From Gymnothorax reevesii (Eukaryota > Chordata > Actinopteri > Anguilliformes > Muraenidae): DNA of 64,000 nucleotides. The notes under the pieces are model-generated. The model was not told the origin of the DNA. It did not search any database and saw only the letters and a list, made by a program, of their open reading frames with translations. Each line of letters begins with the position of its first letter. Positions within the stretch are counted from its first letter, which is position 1. A program made the position numbers and the translations under genes. Shown piece by piece: positions 1 to 11,099 of the stretch. Location of the stretch: contig CM056584.1 of assembly GCA_029721435.1 (NCBI GenBank), forward strand, positions 14,283,739 through 14,347,738, written 5' to 3'.

Positions 1-184
1 TTATTTTTAAAATGCTGTAGCCAAACCTGCTTTTTGAGACCTGCCATCCAGGGGTGCATTTCCAAAATCACAGATGCTAACTTACATAGTTGGAACCATT
101 GACTGTGATAGCTTTTTTTTTGAGGATTTGTACTTGAGTTTTTTTTTTTTTTAAGCCGGGACTTTTACTCTACTACATTTAAAA

Positions 185-570
185 CATAAAAAGTGTACTT
201 TTACTTTGTTACTTTTACTTTGTTGTTGACACTGGCCATTTCGTTACTCATTACAAATCAAAATATGAAGGTAACTTCATTTAATGATTATCTGGATTTG
301 CTGTGTTGGAGAAGGACAGTGGTGCTCGGCAGTGTATCTTTGTGCAGATATGTCCACCAGCTGACACGAAGCTGCAGATTTATGCACGCAGTTACAATAT
401 TCTATCACTAGATGACACACCTAGATCAGTTATTGAATGTTCACAAGCAAGCCGAGCTCGAACGGGGTTTAAAATATGGACGAGTTCACTCCAATCCCTG
501 TTCTTTAGGAGTTGCCTGAATTTAACTCCTCGGCTAAGTCTGATGTGCAAGCAGCTCAATAAACTTTCCC
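185..570 (+). repeat. Interspersed repeat family R1, copy 1
   Basis: This stretch reappears in inverted orientation at about 13180-13530. Shared landmarks include 'cactagatg', 'cagttattgaat', 'gctgcagatttatgc' (against 'gctgcgaatttgtgc') and the flanking 'ggccatttcgttactc' block. Open frames through both copies give related peptides (start of copy 1 at 303), but these are interrupted and match no protein family I recognise. The two copies are clearly diverged, so they look like old dispersed insertions. The class (SINE, MITE or LINE tail) is not resolved. Confidence 0.6.
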
Positions 571-867
571 ATAGTATCTATCCAACAGTTCAAAAAAATT
601 ATCTCTTGCTAGAGAAACAATTATTGTCCTCTGTAGCAACCACTTCAGCTACAGTGAGCCAATGGTATCCCAATTAGTAGTTAAGAAAAATCAGTTTTCT
701 GAAGGAAAAATTCGACATGGTATTGATCCGATGTCATTCTACTATTAATTATAGTCAATTATAGTGGTTTTTTAAACCATCAGTAAATTGAAGAAGAAGT
801 ATATAAAAGAGAGAATGCCTGTTTGTTTTTGGAATACAAGTGAATTACCCGTGGCGAGAATAATTTC

Positions 868-1190
868 TCGTGACGACCTACGTCTACATACCAACTTTCA
901 TGAATACAGTGACCTTTGACCCTTGTGACCTTGACCTTTGACGGAACGGACCTCTCGCAATCATTTCTTGTGACGACCTACGTCCACGTACCAACTTTCA
1001 TGAAAATCTGTGCAGGGAGATGGGAGATGCGAAAAATTGACCTTTGACCCCAATGACCTTGACCTTTCAAAAAAATAACTCCTCAAGGACAATTCCAGGG
1101 ACAACCTACATAGACCCACCAAGTTTGGTGAAGATCCGTCTGAGGACCTCGGAGAAGTAGGGGAACAAACAGACAAACAGACAAGCGCTC
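868..1190 (+). repeat. Tandem repeat, about 3 units, with TGACCTTTGACC motifs
   Basis: Two close copies of a unit of about 100 bp and a more diverged third copy lie head to tail. Each contains a version of 'gacgacctacgt...accaactttcatgaa' followed by 'TGACCTTTGACC' and 'TGACCTTGACCTTT'. The third unit reads 'gacaacctacatagac' and 'ccaagtttggtgaagatc', then ends in a cluster of 'acagacaaacagacaa'. This organisation is common in dispersed repeats of fish and other aquatic animals. The reverse-strand frame through it is not a gene. Confidence 0.65.
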
Positions 1191-1269
1191 CTCAAATTAT
1201 GGTATGATTTAAATTTAAATTCACCTGAAATTCACCTAAAGAGAACAAGGAGAGAACAAAGTGTGGCTG

Positions 1270-1511
1270 TTTTGCTTCTTTATATGTGGACTATGAAAAA
1301 TACTTTGTACTTGAACTTATACTTTTGATACTCAAGTATATTTTTTCACAAGACATTTTTGGTACTGAAGTATATTTACTGCATGCTACTTTAAGACTTT
1401 TGCTCAAGTAATTTTCTTATGGGTGACTTCAACTGTCACCATAGTAAGTTTCAGTTATGGTACTTCTACTTTTACTTAGTTTTTTTTTTTGAGTACTTTA
1501 TACACCTCTGC
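1270..1511. repeat. Probable hAT-like noncoding repeat tail (AGTACTT-rich)
   Basis: The segment repeats permutations of 'tacttgag', 'acttttact', 'aagtatat' and 'gagtacttta', and ends in 'tacacctctg'. This pattern resembles the many short fish elements whose ends read CAGnGGTG... with internal AGTACTT repeats. Similar wording near 130-215 ('acttttactctac', 'tgtacttttactttg') may be the other end of the same element, interrupted by repeat R1 and the tandem repeat. No target-site duplication was established. Confidence 0.35.
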
Positions 1512-3430
1512 TGTGAATGTATGAACTATAGAAGTTGCTAACTTAGCAACTACGCTTTTGGGAAAGGCGTCCCAGGACTCTATTTTGTACAATTTATTTA
1601 TATATTTATTTTTATTGTAAAGTGAATTTCCTCCCTCCAGCTAGTTACCCGGCTCATACAGGTGGGTGCTCACTTGATGGCTCTGTGCTTATTAAGGTGA
1701 TATGCTGTGGCTTTTGATCTGGTATAATCGACTCCAAACTTGTTGTGTCCGACATTCTGCTGCATTGATCGCTAAATTTACATTGAATACTTTGCTCAAA
1801 TAACTTTCCAAACATGCTAGCAAGCTATCTACCAGCAGAGCTTTCTCTCCCTAGCTACCTAACTAACGTACACAACATTACTAGCCAACGTCACATTTAT
1901 TGTAATTTAATGTAATTATACATAATCTGGCAAATTATATCTTAACCGAACCTTACATCCTCCAACATGATGTTGATATTATAGCTATCCCAATATGACC
2001 ATTTCTATACCTGAACATATATGTACTATTGTTATTCTTTTACCCTCAGCAACTTAACCACCACAGATATTAACCATCTGAGGAGTCATTGCGCGATTTG
2101 TTTGCAAGGTGTCTGTCTTACTAAAATGCAAAGAAGAGTTTGTCGAAGAAAAACAAAAATACATGAAAAATAAACGGCAGCCATGTTTTTTCGATTGGGC
2201 CCATTTACTAGCATTGCATATTTCCCCTCTTTGTTCTCCCACTGTGCAGTGTCAGTTTAGATATTTGTCATGTTGTCGCATATAAAGAAGTTTCCAGGTA
2301 GTCTAGGAAATCAAAAAGAAGTGAAATGCGTTGAAGTTTAAAGGAAGGTACAGAGAGGTACAAATTTTCCGTATTTTTATTGCATTTACACAGAGATGCC
2401 TAATCACTATGGACATTTGCTGCAGAAATGACAATAATTCTGAAAAATATACAGAAAATCCCTCTCTGGATGGTGTCCCAGGTGCATTTTAGCACAAAAA
2501 AATGTGTTCAACTATTTATGCTCAGTCAAAGCATGTAATGGTAATGATTTACAGTTTACTACTGTAGGTTAAGTCGCTTGAGATTTTGGCTTGAAATCAG
2601 TCCATAATCAAGTCCTTAAAAGGAGATAACACCATCAAGGTAGCTACTATAGGTTAATTGGCTGAAGACAGCTGTAACTCGTTAACCAGCCGAGGATTAG
2701 TGGTTGAGCACAAGTTCTGCTAGAGTTGAGTTGCAGAGTAGCTATTGCTCGAAAACACAGCATACGACTTCAATAATTTGGTTACCTTTCTTGTTGCTCC
2801 ATTTTGAGATCAGCTCTTTTTTACATGCCATACTCCTGATTTGCTTGCTGACTCGCCTAATTCCACTGCCATTGCCTAGCCCAAATATATGCAAGTTTGG
2901 GGCATCGAGGCCAGCAGGTGGGAGGAATTATGGGCCTCTGTGGGATGTGTATGTGCAACTGTGAATTTAAATGAACACCAAAGATCCTGTACGGTGTGCT
3001 TGTTTATGAAGTGCAAGTCAGGGGCTATGTCAATCGCCGTGACCTCAGCGAAATGACTGTTAATGGGCTTTCATTCTACACTGCCTTGTGGAACGCAAAA
3101 GTATTTACGGTATACAGACCGCAGTAAATTATCGTGTTGCTCTATGGCTGTGCAGTTTATTCAATTACTGAGCCTTACTTTCGTAATTGTGTGTTATACA
3201 AGACTTACAATACACGCTCTGATTTCCTAAGTTATTCAAGTTGTCGTTTCAGTCTATTCAGTGGTGTATGCTTACCTGGTATGGCTACGGTCAGCTGAAA
3301 TAATGGGTGAACAGGACTCCATTCTTTCCCTCCTGACCCCTTCTTCTTCTCTGTCTGTCTCACAATGGAAGCCACTGATTGTCCTCAATGAACCAGCTTT
3401 ACTCCCTGGCAGCACATTTTCCCAGCAGTC
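1512..3430. other. No gene seen
   Basis: AT-rich sequence with stop codons in all frames and only short chance ORFs. I see no repeat family I can name and no exon-like block with matching splice sites. Confidence 0.6.
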
Positions 3431-3432
3431 AG

Positions 3433-3436
<4 letters not shown>

Positions 3437-3495
<59 letters not shown>
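3437..3495. repeat. (CT)n microsatellite, about 59 bp
   Basis: An uninterrupted CT dinucleotide run. The 155-codon open frame across it (3261-3728) is produced by Leu-Ser coding of the repeat and has no other protein-like features. Confidence 0.97.
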
Positions 3496-3497
<2 letters not shown>

Positions 3498-3733
3498 GGG
3501 AGTTACTGTTATGGCTTGTCAGGATGCTTGATTTTCCCCTTTCAGCATTATTACCTGTTGACTAGGCAACTTGGGCTAAGGTCTGTTGAAATGCTCAGAG
3601 GTGCATTCGGCTTGCTGTTGTACGAGATATCTAAGTACAATGCTGCAATAATATTGGGACATCTTCTAATGCTTGCTGCTTCAGAGCAACATGGATCTTA
3701 CCTCATCGACTTAAGCACACACACTTGAACAAG

Positions 3734-3737
<4 letters not shown>

Positions 3738-3767
<30 letters not shown>
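3738..3767. repeat. (CA)n microsatellite, about 30 bp
   Basis: Perfect CA/AC dinucleotide run, part of a 2.5-kb purine-pyrimidine alternating neighbourhood (3.7-5.8 kb) with several CA- and GT-rich tracts. Confidence 0.95.
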
Positions 3768-3768
<1 letters not shown>

Positions 3769-4199
3769 TTATACACATCTTCAAACTTATCCCTCGACAC
3801 ACAACTCTCACCTCTAAACCAGCCCTGCTGTACCCAGTAGGAGCAGCCAAAGCTCCTGATGGGCGTCTTCAAAAAAATAAACCTGTAGAACTTCTGCCTC
3901 TAGGGTTTCCAGTTAAATTGTGCTCACAAAAATGCAAAATTACTTTCCCCTGAATTGGGCTTTACGATTCCAGCGAAAACTCACCTGCCCTAATTTGTGC
4001 GTTCTTGGAAATCTGGTTTGATTAGTCAAAGGAAAGCATACCTGTGCTGTACAGAGCCACAACAGGAAAAAAACATTCTTTCATTGCACATGCTCAGAAG
4101 GACTTGCACACATACAAAATGGAGTTTTCAATAAACATCCTGAACGTAAAAATTACACCGCAAACCTCACCCTCCTTGTTGGCTGTTTATGCACTTGTA

Positions 4200-4231
4200 T
4201 GTGCACGTGTGTGTGTATGTCTCTGCATGTG

Positions 4232-4266
<35 letters not shown>

Positions 4267-4267
4267 G
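4200..4267. repeat. (GT)n microsatellite, interrupted
   Basis: GT-rich tract with a few interruptions ('tatgtctctgcat', 'tttgtg'). CA-rich degenerate sequence continues to about 4860 and recurs at 5640-5770, where a short 'gcacgcgcgcgc' run is also present. Such alternating tracts can adopt Z-DNA. The short ORFs here are Cys/Val or His/Thr repeats and are not genes. Confidence 0.92.
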
Positions 4268-4899
4268 AATTCCAGAGAGTGAGGGCGTGTTCATGTCTGC
4301 ATTTGGTGATACCATCAATTGCACGCCAAGTACATTTACCGCTTGCATTCTCAGAATACGAGATCACACATCTATTTATACTTTGTATTCATCAGGTGAG
4401 CCTTATTACAAACCGCGGGTGGTTCTCCACAGAAGTGAACAGGAAGGCATGTGAGCCTGGGTTTCACTCTTCAGCCGTTTGGAGGCCAGGAGATGTGAGC
4501 ACTCAGATGCAGCTGACTTTGTGTAACCACTCACAAGCTCACACTAAAAGCAGTTTTATTGTACAGCACAAGTACCTGTGCACAGGCACATGAGCAAAAT
4601 CCTGCACACACATACAGCTGCGTGCACAGTCATGGAAAGCTACAAGTCATGTGCTGCATACGTGTGCAGGCACAGACATATGTTTGCATGCATTCATGTG
4701 TGTACACTCAGCCATACTCTCACAAACACGCATGTAACTCAAACACAGGTGAAAAACGGCTATGTTTACACAAATGGACACACAGCCATTTATACACAAA
4801 AAATAACGCAAACATGCAGCCATACCTGCACTGTCATATATACACATGAGATATCAGGCATATCAACCTTCTGTGGTGGCGTATCAGAGGGTAGATAAT

Positions 4900-6090
4900 C
4901 TGATAGTGCACCCAGTAAAAAAATAAAAATAAAAAAAAAAAATTTTGTTTGAGTTGATTTAGTGTAGCTTGCATTTTCACCTCAGACTACATCAGCACAA
5001 AAATTAGACAAAGCTGCTTTTAAATCAGTCCTTATATATGCAGTTTGACCGTGCAGTTTGTCTGTTACAAGCTTTTCATTTGGGAACATCAAAAAGATAA
5101 CATTTTTAAAAATTGTGGGCTATAAATGGTTAACACACTCTGTTATCATTTCTTGAGTTGTGTCTTTCCTTACCGACACTGTTAATCGCAGTGTGCTGTT
5201 TTTTCCGCCTGTCATTGGAACGCATACAGATTTACGGGACTTCCCTGGTTCACATTCCTCAAGAAACCACTCAGCGTAATGTCAGTAAGAGATAAGACAG
5301 AAGAGCAGCGATGCCTGCCAGCTCTGAGATATGCTAGATATTACATAACATCGCAGTGGTTTAATATAAAACCAGGTATACAGATTGCTGCATCTATTAA
5401 GCTAAAGCTCAGCTTTTTAGGTCAGCAGAGCTGACTTTATAGCCTGACCTGTGGATGAACCCGTGCACTCATTCTGGTTGGCTTTGATGTTTTCTTGCCT
5501 CCGCTATATTTTCTCAGATCATCCTCATTGTGGAGGACAGCCTCAAGACAATTCGTCCCCCTGCCAATTTGGCAACCGCAGGGAGTGACACAGAGTGCCA
5601 GTCTAGTCTTTCTGTCTCCAACGGCCCCCCCTCCCATGACAATGCAAACATGTGCACACCCACACACAGAAACAGACACACATGGACTCACATGCATACG
5701 GGTACGCACCCATAAGCTCATATACAATACACATTTGCACGCACGCGCGCGCTATTTCAAGCACACACTCTCCCCAGCATCCTCTCACGGCGATGCGAGT
5801 GCTCTCACCGACACACTCGTCTGTCACAGGAGTTTCAAGCTTCTCTAGTCGCATCTCTAATCATAAACCCTAGACCGCTGTGCTGCCGCTGTGCCCCACC
5901 ATAGAGCTCTGTCATCTTATCACCTTCAACTCCTGCAGTGTACCATAGAAATACCTACTGCCACCAGAAAGGGTAAATATATTGATAAACAGAGAATATT
6001 TATTGGCACTTTCAACTCTTTCTTATGTCTATGTCATGCCAGTCTTTATCAAAGCAATGTGGGGATCGCTCACTCACACACTTATGGGCA
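4900..6090. other. No gene seen; CA-rich patches
   Basis: Noncoding sequence with an A-rich run near 4918-4940 and CA-rich simple sequence at 5640-5770. No exon, RNA gene or transposon that I recognise. Confidence 0.5.
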
Positions 6091-6099
6091 ATTTATTAT

Positions 6100-6262
6100 C
6101 TTCTTAGCCTGATATGCATGTCTTCGGACTGTGGGGGGAAACCTGACTGCACGTGCTCAAACACAGGGAGAATATGCAAACTACACACAGAAATGCCCCA
6201 GGCCAGAACCAAACCCACAGTCTTCTTTACTGTGAGGCAACAGCGCAGCACAGCCCCAGCAG
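6100..6262 (-). repeat. SINE fragment, tRNA-derived fish type, minus strand
   Basis: Read on the minus strand this gives 'gttgcctcacagtaa', 'tgggtttggttctgg', 'agtttgcatattctccctg' and 'acagtccgaagacatgca'. That is the body of the same SINE type present more completely at 43278-43606. The tRNA-like head is only partly present and no clear 3' tail is visible, so this is a truncated copy. Confidence 0.65.
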
Positions 6263-6330
6263 AAAGAGTAAATCACAGAAGAGAGGATCATAACATAGAG
6301 TGGCAGAGCAGGGCATCTTTCCTTTCAAAA

Positions 6331-6349
6331 TGGTGGGGGGGGGGGGGGG
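6331..6349. repeat. Poly-G tract beside LINE 3' end
   Basis: A run of G residues immediately follows (on the + strand, precedes) the terminal short tandem repeat of the LINE at 6350-8815. On the element's own strand it would be a poly-C tract downstream of its 3' end. Confidence 0.85.
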
Positions 6350-6382
6350 ATTACCTGTTACCTGTTACCTGTCTTCTTCGTG

Positions 6383-7000
6383 TCATGTGGCACATAAGGC
6401 CTCGACTAACAAACGCCACTTTACTCTGTCTTCTGCTCTCTTCTGCACTGACATCCAGGTCTTCCATCCTGCTCTGTTGCGGTCTTTCTCGACAGTCCGT
6501 CGCCAAGTTCTCTCTGACCGGCCCCTCTTTCTCCTTCCTTCTGGTGTCCATGTCAACGATGTTCCACATGCACTTTCTTTACCCTTCCTCAGTACGTGAC
6601 CAATAAACTTCCACCCTCTGATCCTAGCCTCCCAACTGAGGGGTTCCACATCTGCCATCTTAAGTATCTCGACATTCGGTACTCGCTCTTTCCAACTTAT
6701 TTTAAGGATCTGCCTCAAACATTTGCTCTGGAATGCATCGATCTTCTTCTCGTCGCTCTGATTCATTTTCCACGTCTCACTTCCATACATGAGAACTGGC
6801 TTGACAAGGATCTTGCGTAGCCTATTTTTGGTTCTGTTACTGATTATCTTGCTTGACCAGATCTTTCTGAGTTTCCGAAACACTCCTTTTGCTTTCAGCA
6901 CCCTGTTATTAATGTCTTCAGTTCCACCACCAACGTTGGAAACAGTGGCGCCTAAATACACAAACTTCTCTACGTCTTCAATCTCCTGACCTTTCATCAT
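6383..7000 (-). pseudogene. LINE ORF C-terminal region
   Basis: A 205-codon frame containing 'VEKFVYLGATVSNVGG', 'KPVLMYGSETWKM', 'QSKCLRQILKISWKERV' and 'LSWEARIRGWKFIGHVLR', the conserved thumb/C-terminal region downstream of RT in RTE-like and related LINEs. It ends in an Arg-rich 'RRKRGRSERTWRRTVEK' stretch of the kind seen at the C-terminus of such proteins. The simple-repeat tail follows within about 15 bp, so this is the true 3' end of the coding part. Confidence 0.85.
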
Positions 7001-7349
7001 GACTGGTTCCTTGTTACGGGCGTTCAGGCGCAGTACTTTACATTTCTTTATGTTAGCCTTCAGCCCAACCCTCTCTCCTTCTTCAGTAACTCAGTTAGTT
7101 TTGGTCTGTATGTGCTCTTTACTTGATGATAATAAAGCAACATCGTCAGCAAAGTCAAGATCTTCAAGTTTGCTGGTAAATTTTTATCTTAGAACGGTGC
7201 TATCCTGCCTTAGAGCTCCTGTCATCACAAAATCAATAATCAACAAGAAAAGGAAGCCAGACATGTTGCACTCTTGCTTTACACCAGTTCTAATTTTAAA
7301 CCATTCTATGATATTTCCATCGTCATCCAAAATAGCACACTCAAAAACA

Positions 7350-7775
7350 TCATCGAAAGCTTTTTACAATGCTTATGATCTTGGAGGGTATTCCGTAACT
7401 CTTCATTATAGTCCACAAACTTTCTCTATGAATGGAATCAAAAGCTTTTTCAAAGTCTACAAAATGAACATATAACGAGGCTTGCCATTCTAATGATTGT
7501 TCAATGATGTTTCTCCGCACGAATATATGTTCGGTAGTTCCCCGCCCACGAATGTAAGCAGCCTGTTCTTCTCTAAGCTTGGCCTCTACATCGTTACGCA
7601 TCCTGCTGATGGTGATGCTACTCAGAACCTTGCTTACAATGTGTAGCAGCGTGATCCTCCGCCAGTTTTCACAATGATGTAGGTCTCCCCTCTTTAGGAG
7701 CCTGAAGATTAGTCCTTTTTTCCATCTATTTGGTTCTCTCTCTTCATTCCAGATAATATCATTTATACTCTTCAC
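7350..7775 (-). pseudogene. LINE reverse transcriptase core, frameshifted fragment
   Basis: This frame continues the upstream RT after a frameshift. It contains 'NWRRITLLHIVSKVLSSI', a QAAYIRGRGTTEHIF block and RT motif A in 'FVDFEKAFDSIHRESLW' (first catalytic Asp). Motif C is outside this frame: the minus strand over about 7110-7170 reads FADDVALLSSSKEHIQTK, keeping both Asp residues, and is soon followed by a stop. The polymerase motifs are therefore recognisable but spread over at least three frames. Confidence 0.85.
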
Positions 7776-8809
7776 TACTTGGTTGCAAACTCGATGTCGG
7801 CTTTAAGGAACTCTGCGGGTATCCTGTCTACTCCAGATGCTTTACCATTCTTTAGATTTTTGATAACGTCCTTTATCTCACTTTCCAATGGTGTAGATAC
7901 ATCTATTTCTTCAATTACTACCGCAGGTACTATATCGGCCTCGCTGATCGGGTTGATTGGACTTTCTTTGTTCCAGACCTCCTTAAAATGCTCTGGCCAT
8001 CTTCTGTTTTTGCTCACTTTACCTAGCAATGTCTTTCCTCGTTTGTCACAAGTTGCTGCTATTCTCTTGGGGTTTTCATTGCTAAGGGTTTTAGTGATGG
8101 TGTGGAGCGTCTTCACGTGCTGTTTCTGTGCAGTTGTCTCTGCATCCTCAGCAATCCTCTCCACCCATATGCGCTTGTCACGTCGCGCCTGTTTCTTTAC
8201 TTCCTTGTCTTTGTTCTTATACTCCGCCTGCCATTTTTTCTTTAACCTTTCTGACTTGGAATTCAACATCTTCTGCTTAATGCCCTTCCTTTGTTCAATT
8301 AATAACCACGTTTCTGCACTTATCCAGGGTTTCCTTCTCACCTTTCTGTAACCTGAGACTTCCTCCGCTGTCTTCACGTTTGCTTTCTCTAAGACCCCAC
8401 TCTTTAGCTCCAATCTCTCTTCTGGGTCATCTTTGTTTTCGCAATCTCTTTCTGCTTCAGATGTTAAAAGCTGGAACTTGTTTCTTCGTTGGGTTCTGAA
8501 CTTTTTACCCACATCCATATCCATGAGTTGCTGCAAGTCGAATTTACTCCTAATATTTCCTCTCTTCTCAACTTTGGAAAGCGTCAGTTTGATAGTTGTC
8601 CTTACTAGATAATGATCGCTTCCAATATTGGCTGATCTAAATGCCCTTGTGTCCGTAACGAAGGTTTTAAATTTGGTGTTAATAAGTGTGAGGTCAATCT
8701 GATTAACAGTCTTGCCATCTGGTGAGACCCATGTCTGTTTATGAATATCTTTGTGTGGGAATAATGTGCCTGTTATAACTAAGCCGTTGAAATCGCACAA
8801 CTTGATCAA
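7775..8809 (-). pseudogene. LINE endonuclease C-terminus, linker and start of RT
   Basis: An open frame of 344 codons, the longest in the window, but only part of the LINE ORF. Near its start are 'SPDGKTVNQIDLTLIN' and 'NIGSDHYLVRTTIKLTL', matching the last motifs of an APE-type endonuclease (catalytic SDH). A Lys/Arg-rich linker of about 200 residues follows, then 'IKDVIKNLKNGKASGVDRIPAEFLK', the usual opening of a LINE reverse transcriptase, where the KA.G.D..P segment is conserved. The frame breaks at about 7775 and the RT continues in the adjacent frame. The first half of the endonuclease is missing, so the copy cannot be active. Confidence 0.85.
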
Positions 8810-8902
8810 TTAAGACCTCGCACAACTCGGGGGGGAATTAAGACCTCTTATTTTCTAGACTTCCACATGCGGAAGTCAAACTATGACTGGTTGGGTCCAG
8901 TT

Positions 8903-9013
8903 TGTAGCAATTAGAACGGCGCTGCGCAGTGACATCAGTTCAAGTTCTATCAGTAAAGCAGCTAAGAACGAGCCCCACCACCTCTTTATTGAGTTCCCCG
9001 GTACCTACAAACA
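8903..9013 (+). repeat. 5' LTR of gypsy element
   Basis: Starts TGTAGCAATTAGAAC and ends CCCCGGTACCTACAAACA, giving the canonical TG...CA ends. It matches 13016-13116, sharing 'AAGTTCTATCAGTAAAGC' and 'AGCTAAGAACGA'. Just downstream, 'TGGAGACGAGGATTC' (about 9018-9032) occupies the position of a tRNA primer-binding site; I could not identify the tRNA. Confidence 0.8.
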
Positions 9014-9155
9014 TTACAGTGGAGACGAGGATTCTAATTGGATACAATTTGCTGGACGGAATCGTTGGGATTTTGAGGGGGAAGGAGTCTAGAAGATTGC
9101 AAACCCAGCGTGAGTTCAACGTGTTAACCATTCTGCACTAACGGCTGCCCAGCTA

Positions 9156-9787
9156 ATGACAACAGATACCGGCGAAAATGAAATAATGAACTCTGCGGTA
9201 AGAAGCTACGTGGCTAATCTTCCTTTTGACGCGAAGACAGACCCGTGTTTAATTGGAACAAGATGAAGTAAGTGGATTCAATGTTTTGAAAACTTTCTAG
9301 TTGCAATGGACATTGTGAACAATGGAAGGAAAAGAGCTCTGCTACTGCACTTAGCTGGGGAACGAGTTCATGACATTTATGACACACTTGCAGGCGAGGA
9401 TGATGATTTTGATAGAACAAAGCAAAGCTAGGCAGATATTTCTCTCCTAAAAAGAACACACAGTATCTTGTGTACAAGTTTAGGAAAACTGTACAGCAGC
9501 CAAGTGAAAATCTGGACACATATCACACAAGGCTTCACATGCTAGCCAAAGACAGTGAATTTATCGATGCTGACAGTGAGATTAAAGCACAGCTAATTCA
9601 GAGCTGCACTTACGCGAGGCTATGCTGGGGAGTGGTAAGAGAACCTGAAATTACATTAGAAGCACTGTTGAATTTCGGGAGATCACTGGAAATCTCAGAG
9701 CAACAAGCTGAAGGCATTGAACGAGGGACCTTTGCTGCTGTCAATGCATTGGAATACAAGCAAAAACCATCGACTGCCGACCAATGA
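9156..9787 (+). pseudogene. gypsy Gag relic
   Basis: The frame starting at ATG 9156 is stopped by TGA at 9264 and again near 9429, then continues after a frameshift at 9470-9787. Segments such as 'FLVAMDIVNNGRKRALLLH' and 'FRKTVQQPSENLDTYHTRLH' resemble gypsy Gag. Downstream, 9808-9910 encodes a Cys/His-rich stretch (CGARYPHKREC and ACGKPNHYAKVC) corresponding to two degenerate zinc knuckles of the nucleocapsid region. Nonfunctional. Confidence 0.75.
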
Positions 9788-10059
9788 GAGCATAAGAATT
9801 CCAATTCTGAGAGCAGGAACTGTGGAGCAAGATACCCTCACAAGAGAGAGTGTCCAGCCAAAGGAAAGGAGAGCAACGCCTGTGGTAAGCCAAACCACTA
9901 TGCCAAGGTATGTTGCTCTACCCAAAAAAAAATAAACATACATTCAAGAGAAAAAAATCGCATCAAAGCCAAGACAAAGACTCCACTTACACAAAAAAAA
10001 AAAAACACAAGAAAAGTGCTGCACACATAGAGACTCATCAAGTAGGGATGACCAGTATG

Positions 10060-10227
10060 TGTTTTTAGTCAGAAGCACAGCCTGCACAAAACACCCACAG
10101 ACACAAATTATGCTCAACGGTTTGAGAGTTGACGTGTCGATAGACTCTGGAGCTTCAGTTCCCATCATCAGCGAGGCTGCGTACAACAAGCTTGTACCCA
10201 AACCAAAGATCAATTCAGCCAAAATCT
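10060..10227 (+). pseudogene. gypsy aspartic protease relic
   Basis: The frame reads 'LNGLRVDVSIDSGASVPIIS', with the DSGAS active-site motif (codons 10143-10157) of retroelement aspartic proteases, followed by 'EAAYNKLVPKPK' and a stop. The region that should follow (linker, RT fingers and palm) is absent; RT thumb/RNase H coding begins almost immediately. Confidence 0.75.
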
Positions 10228-10229
10228 GA

Positions 10230-10975
10230 AGTCGTCTCGGCATGCCGAATTATTGCTCTAGATTCATCAAGGACTTTTCTACCATCACCGCATCCCTCCA
10301 AGACCTGACTAAGAAAGGAGTTTCACGGCACTGGGGTAAAGAACATTCAGCCGCACTGACAGCACTCAAAGAGAGTCTGATAGGTAACACCACCATGTCA
10401 TACTTTAACTGAAAGAAAGACATTGAACTGATTGTTGACGCTAGCCCGTTCGGTCTAGGTGCCATTCTTTTTCTAAAAGACAAGGGTGAGAAGCACGTCA
10501 TAGCGTATGCCAATCACGCACTCACTGACGTCGAGAGGCGAAACTCGGAGGAGAGAAGCCCTACCCATTTTATGGAGCTGCAAGCATTTCCATCTATACC
10601 TCTATGGACATCCATTCACCTTAGTGACTGACCACAAGCTATTAGAGCAGATATGGAACAACCCAAAGCCACATGCCCGAATGGATTGATGGGGACTCAG
10701 GCTACAACCTTACGACTTCCAGATTGTGTACAGAAAGGGAGCCGACAATCCGGCTGATTACATGTCCCGACATCCAAGTCCTGTACAGACATCTGACAAC
10801 ACTAGAGTCTCCAAAGCTGCTGGAGAGTATGTCAACTTCATATCTCTGCTGGCCACACCCAGAGCGATGACACTGGAAGAGATAAAAGCAGAGACGTTAG
10901 AAGACAACACACTTCAACAGGTCAGTGCACACATCAAGAACAACTCGTGGCACAGAGTAACAGAAAAAAGTGCTT
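10230..10975 (+). pseudogene. gypsy RT C-terminus and RNase H relic
   Basis: Begins with 'GMPNYCSRFIKDFSTITASL' and 'LTKKGVSRHWGKEHSAALTA', the RT thumb/connection of Ty3/gypsy. It continues with 'IELIVDASPFGLGAIL' (first RNase H Asp), 'AYANHALTDVERRNSEE', then after a frameshift 'FTLVTDHKLLEQIW' and 'FQIVYRKGADNPADYMSRHP'. A stop interrupts the frame near 10411. The RT catalytic palm is missing: an internal deletion joins the protease end to the RT thumb at about 10230. Confidence 0.8.
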
Positions 10976-11099
10976 AAATGCTGCTGCACTGAGGCAGTAC
11001 AGACATGTTAACGAGGAACTCACACTATCAGTGAGCGAGGACCTCGTACTCAGAGGCTGCAGAATACTCATACCCCTGTCTCTCCAGCAGCGAGTGCCA

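Larger units (their letters stand above)
6350..8815 (-). mobile_element. 5'-truncated APE-type non-LTR retrotransposon (RTE-like group)
   Basis: A degenerate LINE on the minus strand. Reading 5' to 3' on the element (8815 down to 6350) it contains the end of an AP-endonuclease domain, a reverse transcriptase and a C-terminal region, but these sit in different frames and carry stops. It ends at 6350-6371 in three tandem copies of a 7-bp unit (minus strand ACAGGTA), a simple-repeat tail of the sort seen in RTE/L2-type LINEs instead of poly-A. The 5' end is lost near 8815, where unrelated sequence begins. The clade is not certain; RTE-like or a related group fits the NQID...SDHYLV endonuclease wording. 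Confidence 0.85.

Noticed and set aside
3261..3728. 155-codon + strand ORF
   Set aside because: Driven by the CT microsatellite (Leu-Ser repeats). No domain, no splice-site support, and the flanks do not resemble coding sequence.
4167..4593. Cys/Val- and His/Thr-rich ORFs on both strands
   Set aside because: Translations of GT/CA simple sequence.
7779..8351. 190-codon + strand ORF
   Set aside because: Antisense shadow of the LINE endonuclease/RT frame on the minus strand.
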